From Isoetes taiwanensis (Eukaryota; Streptophyta; Lycopodiopsida; Isoetales; Isoetaceae): 64,000 nt of DNA. Of the stretch, positions 21,301 to 33,923 are shown one piece after another; the stretch's first letter is position 1, and every line of letters begins with the position of its first letter. The DNA is taken from assembly GCA_021234155.1 (NCBI GenBank), contig JAJEKV010000100.1:1466116-1530115 (forward strand), in the 5' to 3' direction. Below the pieces are notes generated by a model. That model made no database searches and was not told the origin of the DNA. It saw only the letters and a list, made by a program, of their open reading frames with translations. The position numbers were made by a program, and so were the translations under genes.

Positions 21301-24300
21301 TTACCTTTTTGGTTTGGTTACATAGGGACATGCAGATGGAAAAGACAAAGACAAATGGCTCAATGTCTTATCTGAGGTTTTTAGCAGAAGTATACACATG
21401 CCAATGATTGACTCTCATGCCAGTCTGTATGCTTCTGTTGACCACTCTGAGGTAGTCTTGCTTTTATTACATCGCTGACAAAGATTACTCTTTGAGTTTT
21501 TGCTTTCATAATGTTATCTTACATTATTGCAGGCTCGAATTAGAAAAACTTCCCTCCTCCGACTCATTGAACTTGCTGAAACAGAAGATCTTGATAAAGA
21601 GTCAGAGGTAGAATTTATCATGTCTTTGGATTTGTTCTAAGTTGGCCATTTGTCTTTATCGCTTTCATCCTTCTTTATGTTTTAATCTTCTCTTACATAT
21701 CTGATGGTCATGGCTTTTAAATGTCAAGTCTCCTTTGATTTGCTCAGGAGCTTATGGATTTTGGTAGCTTGTGCAGATAAGATCTTTTCTATCAGAAGTA
21801 CTAAGAAGACGGCTATATGATGAAGATTTACATGTTGTGCATGCTGCATTGTCCTGTAAAGAGCTTATGCAATTTGTTACCCCGAAACATTTTTTTGCAG
21901 TCTATGAAAACTCTGTTGGACAAAGTGAGAAACACCATGTTAACAGGTAATCTAGTGTTTGTGGTCATCTAAAACTCTCAGCGCACGCGCTGACTTAAAT
22001 GGAATGCACGTGGTAATAGAAAATGGGAATTTTTGATATGGATCTAGAAAGACTAAGAGATTTTTAGGCATTTTAGTTATGCTTATGATTTTCTTTGATA
22101 AGAAATTGATATTACACTTTTGTATCTGTACTGAGTCCCTTTACTTGACCCACAGGATCGAAGGGTCAGAAGGGAGATGCTAAAGCCATTGCTAAACGTT
22201 CTTTTGAGCTTCTTGCTTCCAATTATATACAAGGAAATCCTAGCTAAAGGAGGAAGTTGTGCATGTGTTACTGGCTAATCTAACTATAACATCCAAGGTA
22301 ACCTTTGTAGGCCGAATGTTCAGTCTTGTGTCTTAAGTTGCTGTAGGATAACACATGCTCAACCTTTTACATTTTTAAAGGTAATTGAAGGCTGCTTGTT
22401 AGGACTTTAGAGATTGCAAGTTGGAGATGATGGTTGCGTATATATTAACCTAGGTAATTCTGTCTTCAGATTTGGAAGTTGAACCTTATTGTCTTGAAGT
22501 CAGCAAAATTTCTTGATGCCCCCATTTTTAAGCATCTTACTGCAATTCAAGATGATGGAAAAAACACAACAAATCGGAAGGTTTTGTACATCTGATTGTG
22601 TATTTTTTTCTCTACAAACATGGAAAGCTGATGTTCTTACATAACTTTATATGATTTGATTTAGGACATTCGTTGGAAAGCAGAGCTGAATTTACAGATA
22701 GTCTCTGCCATTTCAGCTGCTGTTTTGGAAGATTTGAAATTGATAAAGCAGTTAATTGAGGCTGCTAAATTGAGTAAACATGCAAAGTTCTTATGTGGGA
22801 CTGTGATTTTGCAATCATTTACAAGGGAGCTCAAAGGTAGATATTTATTTCAACCTTTAATAAAGATGTTAGTCTTATTTGGTGAGAAAGCAACTTACTG
22901 TTCGTTGTCTTGTCTTACCAATAATGTAGTCCTGTTTAAGAGTTTGACTGGGTGATTATGATTTTTTGATGCTTATTATTATTTTTGGTGCATGTTACAG
23001 ATAAACAATGGGAACTGGTTAGGGAGTATATACAGTTTCTCCAAGAAGAGCAGCTATCTATGGGTGATAACAAGCATCATGCATCACCTATTCTTCAGGT
23101 CTGTTATGTGTTTATACTCTCAGTTCTGTAACTCTGTACTCATACTCTCAGTTTTGCAACACATTAAGGCATTCCTAAGCACATACTTCAATGCATGTCA
23201 GGACCGATTGACTCATATACCGAATCCATGAATTTCCATTATAGTTCTGTTCTAGTCCAAAATTTTGCAAGTATGGACTGCCATGAAATCCGTGAATCTT
23301 AAGTCTTAAAGTGTTTAAAGGATTGGATTTTTCTTCAGATGCATAAAATGTATCACATTTGTTTCTTTGAAAAGATGTGCAGATTAGACCTTTTAGATCT
23401 ATAACATATATCCCAAGTTTCATAAAACAAAAAATATGAGTTATTAGCATTGAATGTTTTAAGGGATTATGTCTACTTTGCACATTGCTAAATGCCAGCC
23501 AGACTATGCAATGAATCTAATCTTGCTTGTGTCTAGGATGACCATAATGTGGAGATCTCAAAATGTTTTCTGGAGAAAGCGGATGAAGAAGGAAGTTTAA
23601 GCTATGCAGAACTTCTGTTATGCTGCTTTTATCGTGATCATCTGTAATGTCCCCGAGGTATGCACTTTGTCTTCAAGTAGTTCTGATATAGCAGATGTTT
23701 AATTGTTAGGATTTATTTTTCTGCAGACTATGACAGATTACTTTAAGGACGTTTTCAATGAGCTATTCCTTCTTTTCACATCTTCATCATGGAATGCTTT
23801 CACAGGCCATATTCAGATGATGTTAGCACGTTTAGGCAATAACTGGCTACCATTCCTAACTAAATATTTCACTGCAGAAGGTATGCCTTTTGCAAGTTCA
23901 AGAACTTCCTTGTTTAAGATAACTTTGTAATTTATTCCATGCATTCTGTAGCAGAAGGTATGCGTTTTGCAAGTTCAAGAACTTCCTTGTTTAAGATAAC
24001 TTTGTAATTTATTCCATGCATTCTGTATTGCTTCAATTTCCAGGGTCAGGTCCTCCAACTTTAGTTCAAGTTCATAGCCTAGATGTTCTTGCCTTGCATT
24101 ACCGCTCAATTGATGGAGTCGGGCACGACAAGTGCGTAATGGTGCAACTACAGATGTCACTGACACCTTTGCTTGTTGCATTGGCAAGCCCATTGAAGGT
24201 ATCCATACTAATCTTACTTCTCAATTAGATTGAGTACAAAAAATTTCTATATGATTGAACGTTCATCCATTTCTGAAATTTCTCCTAGGCTGTGCGACGG

Positions 24301-27300
24301 AGTGCTACAGTTTGTGCAACTGAGCTTTCTTCCTTGTGGTCAAGAGTCCATGATGTAGTGGAGCTTGAAGGTGAATGATAGGAACACTGAGACAGTTCTT
24401 TAGATGTGCTTCTCTTGGTAGTTGACGTTTTGTCTTTCCAGATGAGAGAAGACTTCTTCCATATAATGTTTTTGAAAGGCTTCTGAATGCACTTGTGAGT
24501 CGAAGTTCAAGTTTCAAAAACAATGGGAATTTTCTGGGAATTTTTTTTTGTTCAATATTAGACACGAAGAACGTAGAAGAACAGGCCTCGAAGGATATTC
24601 GGTTAGATGAATTTGCACATTACTTTATAGCTTATTGTGGAAGCCTTGCATTTTTTTAAATTATTACTATATTTTTCTGTGCTACAGTTTTGATAAGGAT
24701 ACCTCCAATTCCCTGGTTTCCTTTCTACTTGCAAATGTCACTGAACTGTCAGTTTCTGCAAAGGTAATATCATGGTTTTTATTGTACATGAACTGATATA
24801 ATAATTCGTCTCATTGACCAAAGCGGTCTTTCTACATTGCAATTTAATAGAATGTTAATGCACCAGCTTTGCATTTAACATGAGTATATAAACAAGTTTG
24901 TGCTTAATGCTCACAATAGGAAGTTGTATAAGATGTTTGCCATCTACTTGTGTTAAGGCTTCAATCATAATATATCTTTTATGCACTATTGAACACTTTC
25001 TCGTTGTTGCATGCAGAGGGTACTGCTGTCTTCACTTCTTTCTGCTGGGTATATTTCCGAAATAGCAACAACAATGAACAGTCTTCTTTTGGACCTTCTG
25101 AAGAGGAGGAGGCTTCATCACTTGACTTGGAATCCTGCTGAAACTAGTGGGAAAATGACACCAGAAGAAGTTCAGCTACTTGAGCTGCTAATAGAGGTAG
25201 TGAAGTGTTCTTGTATTTTCAATCATGGTTGATTGGTGAAACCCATAAGAAAGTTTATCTCGCTTTGCTGCTCTACTCCAGGTCAAAATACTGCATACAG
25301 AAGCTGTACTGAAAGCAAGGAAAAAAAGTGACCTTGCTGCACTTTTTGAAGTTCTCAATGTATTATCAGAACTATATCCTTCTAATAATGAACGAATGCT
25401 AATTCCTTGGCTTTTTTGGCAGATAGATGGGTCCCTTCCAGATTTGGCAATATCAAATCCATGCTTACTGGCTTTGAAACTGTTATCTAATTCCATTTAT
25501 GATGGCCTTGATCAACCAAACAAGGTAGTCAGTTTGCTGCTTCAATGTCTATTTTATTTGGAATTAGATATAACTCTGGAAGGAAATATGTTGTCTTCAG
25601 GAGATACTATTACAGACTTTGATATCTTTGACTACATCTGATGATGATGCAATACGTAATACTGCTCGAGAAGCACTGAAGCGATTCCAAGTCAGCTCTC
25701 CTTACTTTTACTGTTGTCACATATACCATTTGAAGACTTTACTAGAGAGTTTTTGGTACTTTATTTTGTACTTTGCACGGAACGGTGTTTCAACAAAAAT
25801 GAAAAAAAAATTCATTCATCCCTTCAAGTTTATGGTTGTTGCTAGGGAAGGCATTACGGAACGCAGTTATTGAACAATAGCCAAAAACACTGATGCATTA
25901 CACAGAGATGGCGTATGCTTCTCAGCTTTTTATCAACTAAATTATGTTCTGATCATGCTCAGAGCTTTCTTTTACTTGGCAAATATGTGACAGGCTTGTG
26001 GGATTCTAGACCAGTTGAGAAGGACTTGAGTGTGGCTCTCTTATTAGCTGGCACTTGTTTCTCTTGCTTTTGAATGGGGTGTCTTCCCCATAGCTCTTTA
26101 CTGATAATATAAGGATTTGCTGCTGCATGTTACAGCTGGATGGAACAACTATTTCAACACTAGTTGGCTCCCTTTTGCTGGAGGAACATCCAGACCAATT
26201 GCAATCCGATAGAAAGAAAAAGAAGAAAAAAACCAAGCAAGACCCTAGAAGAGAGCACAAGACGTGGCCCCAGGATGGGAAGCTATTGAGTTGCTCTGCT
26301 GCATTGCTTGAGTTCCTACTTGAGGAGGCAGATCAGAAAGACATGTGAGTGCCTGATGATCTAATTTTATTATTTTAAGTTGCATCTATGCTAATTCTGC
26401 CATTAATAATTATGACATTAAATGTAACATTCTTCCTTGTTCTGTGACTCATAGGTATGAAGCTGTGCAACCACTATTCAGATTGCTTGCTGCTTCGTTC
26501 AGCCAAAGTTGGCCATCTACTGGCAATTTTGTTCAAGATTCATCGAATTCAGACAGATATTTAACTAATGTCACAGCGTTGAGCTATGTTCAGCAAGTTA
26601 TTTTAATGGTTCTTGAGAAAATAGCACTTTATGCAAAGCCCATGCAGGTAACGAGGCTAATCAGTTGTACTTTTCTTTATTCTTATACAGATTCCACATA
26701 TCTTACGCATATGCGTGCTTCACTTGGCTTTTTCAGGAGGATGTCATGTTGGCTGAATTTGATGTTGATGCAATTGTACAATGTATAACAATCAATACAG
26801 ACTTAGGACTTCGAAAACATGCATTAGCTTTACTTACAGCAATTGCAAAGCTCTCCCCAGGTCGTGTAATGGACCATCTACTTAAAATACTTATGTTCGT
26901 TGGACCATCTCTCATTTCTCAGGTACTACTTTCTCTCCTTCATGCCGTAGATCTTTATCTTGCTGATGGTATTCTGTCTGTTCCTTTGTTAGGATGAGAG
27001 TCATTCACATCAAGTTGTGCAACAAATGCTGGAAGCTGTCCTGCCATCGTGGCTGTCAAATGTGGGGAATCCACACATGTTGTTTGAGGTATTTGGTTGC
27101 CATATGCTAGGGACGTCTTCTGCTCTAGTTTTTTTGAGTCTGAGTCTTGTTTTGTTCTGGTATTCAGGTTTTTGTTGAGAAGCTACCTCAAGTTCCAATA
27201 CACAGAAGAATCATCCTTGTAACTAACATACTTAGGTTTGTTATATACTTTACTGTCAACAATAAGTTGGAGGTGCAAACGTTTTTGGTGAAAACTTGTT

Positions 27301-29993
27301 GATACGAGTGATTTGTTTCATCAGAGTATCGAAGGTGGACGAGAACCTTCATAATTTCTTGTTCGTCTTTCTCAAGAAAAATTTGCGTCAGGCAAAATCT
27401 GGAGACAATGGTAATTGTTGGGAATTAGAATTTGCAGAGAACATTTGCAAGCAGTTCCCTCTGAATATAAGAATTTGCGGATATGTCAAGTTGCTTAATA
27501 TTCTTCGAAAAGAAACAGAGCAGCCCTCAAATGAGAAACTTGTAAAACAGTTTTGGGGCACTCAAATCCTAGCTGCCAAGTTTATTGCTTCTCAGTTAAA
27601 GAATTTACAGGCTGAACGCAGTATAGGGAAAGACGATAATGATGCCATCTTGCAGGTTAGTTTCATGAAGATACTGAATACATGAGTGAAGACTTGAACT
27701 TATCTTGCTGGCATACAATTGCAGGAATCATTTGCCACTCTAATGGAGGAGGTCTTGTTGTTGTTGCAACTCACTAACTCCTCAAACGCAAGCTTGAGAT
27801 TGGAGGATTTGCGACAGGAGGGACGCTCATGTGCATATCTTTTGTTAGATTCTTTAACAGCTTTGATGACTCCGATGGTATTTGTTAAAAGTGTCATAGC
27901 CTTGCTTAAACATGATGACGCTGATATATGTCAGAAGGCAAGTGGATCTTGTAATATTAGCATATATGTATCTTGGATATATGGCACCTAAACATTTTTT
28001 CTCACTTGTATAACAGATCCTTCAGTTATATGTTTCATATATGAAGGAAGAAAAAGTCGACTTGAAGAAGCGAAAGAAAGCTGACAGAGATGCTCCACGT
28101 GTTTATTCTGAAGAGGAATTGGAACTTCATGGACAGATTGCCAAAGAGATTATGGACCTTCTTAATAGTTTTGATAAACCTTTACCTCCTACTGTCAAGA
28201 GGGTGGCAACCTTAGCTTTAGATGTGTCGGCAGGATGTTTTGGGGCCATGCTCCCACAAATCTATATCTTGTCCCTCCGATCGGTGATAGTAAACTTAAA
28301 AGTAGAAGACAAGTCTTTAATTTTAGCATCTCTACGCTGCTTGGCTTCAATCTTATCAATCCTTGGTCCACAGTCATTAGTTGCACTTCCAGAAGTCATG
28401 GCCGCAGTCCTTCGAGTGCCACAGACATTTGTTTCGAACCAAAATGTTCTTTTGGAATCTGTTCACAATCAGTTAGAGCTGTTGGGAGCCGTTCTTCATG
28501 CACTTGAAGTTATTGTGAAGGAGTTGGGTGCCTTTCTCAGTCCATACCTTCAGGAAATTATATCTTTCATAATCTTGCATCCAGGATGTACTTCCTTGGC
28601 AGATGACAAAGTCCAAAGTGCAAGCAAATCACTTCAGATGCTTCTTGCAGAGAAGATTCCGGTACTATATTTTTGATGCTTGTTCTGTTTTGAACATGTA
28701 TTTGTTGATTTGGCTGTTAACCTGTCCTACTGAATTTTCAGGCTCGCCTTCTTTTGGATCCATTGATCAAGTCTTATGACAAAGCTATCAAGGCTGGTGC
28801 AGCATCTTCAACGACAGTTTTTGAAATAGTGGCAGCTGTCTCATCAAAATTGGACCGGCCATCAGTAGCTACATATCATGTGAAGATATTTGATTTCTGT
28901 TTATCAGCGTTTTCATTGCGGCAGAATCCTCCAGAAAACATCTCTTCAATTTCTGTTGTTGAGAATAGTGTTGTTTCTGCCGTGGTTGCTCTTGTCATGA
29001 AATTAAGCGAGACAACATTCAAGCCGCTATTCATAGCATCATTAGGATGGTCAGAATCAGCAGGCTTAGGTGGAAATGGGCGCAGTATAGAAAGGGGTAT
29101 TGTATTTTACAAGTTTGTAAATCTTCTGGCTGAGAAGCTCAGGTATATCTTAATGTGCATGGGCGTCGTGGCGTTCCTTAGGGACTTCAATTAACTTGTC
29201 TGTTTTTTATATTCTCCAGGTCTGTTTTTGTGCCGTATTTTCGATATCTGCTGGATGGATGTGTCTATTACTTGAATGGTGATAAGGAACAATTAAAGCC
29301 AAAAAAGAAAAAGATCAAGCATCAACCTGAGGAGCAGACATTAGAGAGTAGCCTGTCTGCATGGTACATGCGGCAACTTGTTGTTTCCGCATTACACAAG
29401 TGTTTTCTCTATGACGTTGTCGGGTTTTTAGATACGTCAAAGTTTGAGGTACCTGTTGCATCCATATTTGTAAATTTGTTTTTAGCTCTTTCCCAACTTT
29501 TAATCGTCTTTGCAACGCTGCAGCAATTGGTTGGCCCCCTGACACTTCAACTTGAAGATGAGTTTACAATTAATTCTGTACCCCAGCAAGATGTGGACAT
29601 CCCAACTGTAGAACAAGCAGATCATTCTTTAGTTTTATGTCTGGGACAGCTTGCATTAACTGCAGGAACTGATCTGCTATGGAAACCACTCAATCATCAG
29701 GTAGAAACTTTCATAACGTTTATTATATGCACATTCCCTTGGCCTAATGTGTCTATTTCCAGGTTTTGATGCGCACTCGAAGTCAAAGCGCCAGGACACG
29801 AAGGTTGGCAATAGAAGTTGTGAAGTTCATGGTTGAGCACTTAAAAGAGGAGTATCTTGTATTGCTACCCGAAACGATTCCATTCCTTGCAGAGATTCTG
29901 GAGGACGTTGATTTTTCAATTGTTGCAAGAACTCAGGAATTGGTCAAAATTCTAGAAGATCTAAGTGGTGAATCATTGTCTCAATATCTTTGA
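18341..29993 (+). CDS. UTP10: U3 snoRNP-associated HEAT-repeat protein UTP10/HEATR1, 38 exons
   Basis: Nucleolar t-UTP/U3 processome subunit needed for 18S pre-rRNA processing and rDNA transcription (family knowledge). I joined exons by GT-AG sites and reading frame: 18341-18482, 18761-18974, 19318-19413, 19489-19606, 19687-19857, 19929-20093, 20286-20341, 20804-20893, 20964-21097, 21170-21252, 21326-21451, 21533-21607, 21777-21946, 22156-22297, 22470-22580, 22665-22836, 23001-23098, 23537-23657, 23727-23880, 24044-24198, 24289-24370, 24442-24601, 24688-24763, 25017-25196, 25282-25524, 25601-25690, 26136-26344, 26455-26647, 26737-26922, 26993-27088, 27168-27235, 27325-27655, 27725-27937, 28017-28661, 28742-29142, 29220-29448, 29524-29700, 29763-29993. 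The total of about 2,134 codons matches the family (about 2,100-2,200). The N-terminus has the plant FGPNEAADID signature. The BP28CT region lies in exons 35-37 (LHKCFLYD, FLDTSKFE) and the C-terminus is ESLSQYL. Exon 14 holds compensating +1/-1 shifts and exon 18 a +1 shift with a TAA at 23645, so this is either sequence error or a dying copy. Confidence 0.93.
23874..24027 (+). repeat. 77-bp tandem duplication copying the exon 19 splice donor
   Basis: Copies 23874-23950 and 23951-24027 differ at one base (GTATGCC versus GTATGCG). Each contains the last seven exon bases GCAGAAG plus the GTATGC donor, so the pre-mRNA has two equivalent 5' splice sites 77 bp apart. Use of the second would insert 77 nt and shift the frame. 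Confidence 0.9.
27938..28016 (+). other. Non-canonical GC-AG intron (intron 33 of UTP10)
   Basis: Exon 33 ends CAGAAG and is followed by GCAAGT instead of GT. The acceptor is TATAACAG before ATCCTTCAG. Splicing here keeps the frame (CQK joined to ILQLYVSYMKEE). The nearest GT alternatives break it. GC-AG introns are a known minority class with a strong donor consensus apart from the C, as seen here. Confidence 0.75.
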
Positions 29994-32229
29994 TGCTAAG
30001 AAAACGTGGTGATGGTGGTGAGAAATTAGTGTGGGCTGAAGTAGGATTACTTCAACTTAGATAAAGAATGACCTCCAAAAGGTTGGATTGTTAGTGTAGA
30101 CAATTTGGAAGATATAATTGAAGGACATGTTTGGGTTCCGTTCGTATTTTCAGTGGAATCTGGCACATTCTAACCAAACCTTTTGAATGGGACGTTCTTT
30201 GATTTATTTGGAATCCTGAGACTTCCCGGATTCCTCCTTGTATCATACCCATGTAACATTACTACCATTATATATATGAGAAGAAATATCATTGCCATTT
30301 GCACATGTTGTGGTCATTGTATGCCTTGCATTGTATTCCTTTGACATGCGGCTCTATTCTCTTGCTCTATGGTTTTGTTTCTATATTTAAGAAATTGTCA
30401 TTGCCATTTGCACATATTGTGGTCATTGCATGCCTTGCATTATATTCTTTTGACACGCGCCGCTATTCTTGCTCTATGGTTTTGTTTCTATATTTATGAA
30501 ATCATGGTGGTGTTATTCATCGAACTATAAATGTTATCAAGCGGAGTAACAAACCTTTGTTAAATCTCCTTAAAGTTGTGATTTTATGTCTCTTGGGTTA
30601 GATTTCTGAAATGGTTTTTGGCTCAAAAAATAGAAGTTATATTAGACCTGTGGTTTTAGTTTTTAAGGTATTCCACAATTTGAATACTTGTATTTGACTC
30701 TTGGTTTCAGCAGGAATGGAACATCACTGATTTGAGTCGTGATCCGATAAGGTCCAGGCTATGATAGTCAAGCTCATATTACATAAGTCGGATACTCAAC
30801 CAAAACTAAAATGTTAGATTTGCTGGTATTAGACTTGTGGTTTCAGTTTTTAGGGTATTCCACAATTTGATTACCTGTACTTGACTCTTGGTTGCAGCAC
30901 ATATTCCATAAGTCGAATACTTCACCAAAACTAAAATCTTAGTTTGGTGGATGACTGTCTCGAAAACTAGGATATTAGACTGTCTCAATCAAGAGGGACC
31001 TATTCCATAAGTCAAATACTCAACCAAATCTAACAAGGTGCTGCGCACGAGGGGTTGCCCTTCGATGCCCAGAGAATTATATTTTCATGGTTTCTGTTTT
31101 GTTGTTTCGTGCTAGGTGTTTGTTGGATTGTGTGAAGCCATATAAATACTATGAACATAAGGTGTCGTTTTCTTAATGCCAGGTCTATAGCAATCTGTCT
31201 TGCGATCTCTGAAACATATGTTATTAGAGGAAGAGGTATTTTTAGCAAAAATAATAGGAAAGGCAAGCTTAAAATCTCTGTACATTGTCATTGCAAATGT
31301 ATGCTTTTTTGTCTAGCAATATGGGACTGAGGTAGCCATTAGATCTATAAGTAAAGGTGTAATACTTGCGAATAGAAAGTAGGTAGCTTATGCAAATATG
31401 ACAACAATAGTCTCAGCGAAGTACTGAACCTTCAATAGTAACTGAAGTCATCAAGGTCTGCAAAATATCCTAATAGGATTATAGACAATTTTTTTTTACC
31501 AAAACAAGCAGTAACCTTAAGCAGTAACCTTAAGCAGCCTCTGCTTTTAACACAAATTTGGCTATGGGAGATCCCAAAGGACCGAAAATAGCTATGGCAG
31601 ACAAGCTTTTTTTTATAGATCTTTAGGTTACCACTACCAGCTTCCACGAATATATTTACCTTCTTCCTTTTCTGCTAGCACAGGGCAACAATGCTTGTTG
31701 CAGCGGTAGATGATGCAGAGGCAGAGTAGACATTTTTTCTGGCATAAATAAAGGTAGTAAGGCACACAAGGTTGGAAAAAAGGAGGCACGCAATCATCAG
31801 GAAAGTAGCCTGGCACAATATATTCTAATGGTTATTATGTACAAATCCTTCAAAGGAGTGGTCCTAAACTTATAGATGTCTCATCAAACTGCTACCAAAA
31901 TTACAAGATCAGAACTTGTAGCTGACATTATTTTTGCTCCTTAATGTTATTCTTAAATGAATGCAAGATGCAAATGAATCTAAGATGAAAATAATGGACC
32001 TGTGTTGAACTCAGACTCTCAAATCTTGTAATGGGACTTGGAATGGTGGAACCAAGACTTGAATTGATGAATCAGAATTCTCCTCCTCTTTTGCTGTACA
32101 GGCGCGAAGAACTGGTGAAAAGGGAGGAAGTGCTGAAAATGCCTAGACCTAATCTCATTCTTGGCAAACGCTGTACAAGAGAGATTCAAGTGGAGAAGAA
32201 CACACATGAAGAAGAATTGCATTGACTAT
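29994..32229. other. 3' flank of UTP10 and intergenic DNA
   Basis: Repeats at 30291-30508 and diverged repeats at 30641-30708 / 30828-30900 (GGTATTCCACAATTTGA). A 13-bp tandem repeat is at 31506-31537. No gene recognised. Confidence 0.5.
30291..30508 (+). repeat. 109-bp tandem duplication downstream of UTP10
   Basis: Copies from 30291 and 30400 (ATTGCCATTTGCACAT start, GGTTTTGTTTCTATATTTA end) share roughly 90 percent identity. It lies about 300 bp past the UTP10 stop, in or near its 3' flank. Confidence 0.85.
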
Positions 32230-32600
32230 GCTATTGCCATTGGAACCTCTTCTCTTAAGACATCTCCATTGCCATGAAATATAGCAAGTCTGCCACCATT
32301 ATTAGTTTGAAACACATTCCTTTGTTTTGATCCTTGAAGTGCATGGATAACAGACTCCTCATTCTTTGCCACATGAAGATGCTCCATTGCCTAAGATGGA
32401 ACTCTTTTGAATCAAGTACTTAAGGAAAGCTTGATCAGAAAACCCAGTTCGACATTTCCTCTCAAGAGCTACTTTTACAATTTCAGTTGTCATAGCATTT
32501 GCCAAATGTCTCAAGGGCTTTACAGCCCCTCTGATAAAGCGTACGCTTATCAGTAAGCTCTCTGTCTAAAGATTTCCACATCTGCTTGCCATACACACTT
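32230..32600 (-). other. Unassigned coding-like fragment
   Basis: The minus strand reads VRFIRGAVKPLRHLANAMTT then EIVKVALERKCRTGFSDQAF then LKYLIQKSSILG (about 32540-32400), followed after a frame change by NGGRLAIFHGNGDVLREEVP. The sequence looks protein-coding (few stops, balanced helices) but I cannot name a family. It adds to the gene-fragment patchwork of 32-35 kb. Confidence 0.3.
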
Positions 32601-32982
32601 TCCATCATACATTTTCTAATGCCCGAACTATCCTTTGATCTTTTCTTGGGTTAATCTTTCCTCCTTACTCTCACAGGTTTTTTTAACTTGCTGAGTCTGT
32701 GTTTCAGACGTATCTGGATCTTCTTGCAACGCCTCTGTAATGCCCGACTCCAAGGAAAAGACACAGTGCTGCCACCGTGATTCCTGTTGGAAAGACGTAA
32801 TCCCTGCACATAACATCCACGCTGATTTAAATTTTAAAGAATCTATGATGCATGAACTTGGTAAAGTTAATATCCACATAATAATCTGTGATTAGACTGA
32901 AGTAGGTGTTTTCATCAGACCATGTTAAAATGGATTTGAAATATGCTAAGCTTTGTACTCAGATGTAAAGTAATAGATTCAC

Positions 32983-33540
32983 CTTGCTATTATTTCTGAT
33001 ATATATCCACCTGCCAAACGACCAACAAAGTTCCATATGCTAAACAATGAGACAAATATGTGCACACTTGAATAGCCCTGTGCTATTGCCATACTGCCCT
33101 AGATTGTCTATTACAGTCAATCCAGATCCTGCCCCGAGAACAAAGCAAAAAATAGTAACAAAAAATCTGCCTTTATAAGTGCCTGCCCTACGGTAAAGTC
33201 TTCCCCTCTTTGTGGCCTCCTTCTGCTGTTCCTAATTTTTATAGCACCTTCTGCTACAGCTAAGTAGAGTCTGGCTTCTAACTCTGCGGGCGACCCTTGC
33301 TTTTCGAACTTCTTATGGCAAAGCTTCAGATTCTGCTGCGAGTCTTTCATCTTCCACCTCGCTGAAGTAGAAGGATTCATTCAGCCAATTGCTTGAAGAT
33401 CTGGAAAGAGGTGGGAACTGGCTTGAAGGAGATCTGGAAAGAGGTGGCATAATCCGGCCTGAAGGAGATTTAAGAAGAGGCGGAACAAACTGGAATGAAG
33501 AAGATTTAATCATAGATGGAGTAAACTGGCATTGCAATAA
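32983..33540 (-). pseudogene. NFD4-like (nodulin-like) MFS transporter fragment
   Basis: Broken exon of a NUCLEAR FUSION DEFECTIVE 4-type major facilitator. Minus strand: SEVEDERLAAESEALP (about 33370-33315), then after frameshifts AEGAIKIRNSRRRPQRGEDF, ALIKADFLLLFFALFS (about 33185-33130), AGSGLTVIDNLGQYG (about 33130-33085), and SSVHIFVSLFSIWNFVGRLA followed by GGYISEIIAR, ending at a donor-like GTGAAT (32983). GEDFTxxQALxKADF and GSGLTVIDNLGQ are family signatures. At least three frame changes show loss of function. Neighbouring exons are not recognisable apart from an uncertain open frame at 33541-33768. Confidence 0.75.
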
Positions 33541-33923
33541 TCAGCATAAGTAGATTGCACCAATTATATAATAAGTATAGAATTGCAAAACTTGCCTTGT
33601 ATAAGTCCCAACAAAGTATCCTGCTGCATGAAGGATATTGCTGACAAACGCAACCGTCACCGTGGAACCATTTCCCTTCATTCCAGAAACATGTATAACA
33701 GGTAAAAAGATAATTGTTGCATCACCAGCATTGAAGATAATGGATCTCGCAGGCTTGTGACAAGGCATTTCATCCTTTTCAAATCAATGGAAATGTTGTT
33801 GTAGATGTGATTGTCCCATTCCTGATATGATAAGGCAATAAAGCTCCTAACATTTAAAATACGGTTCACACGGGAGAGAAAACTCAGAGATAATATATGC
33901 TTTACATAATATATGCTTTACAG

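Noticed and set aside
19280-29994. Many separate short genes within the UTP10 region
   Set aside because: They are exons or intron read-throughs of one gene; phases and splice sites join them.
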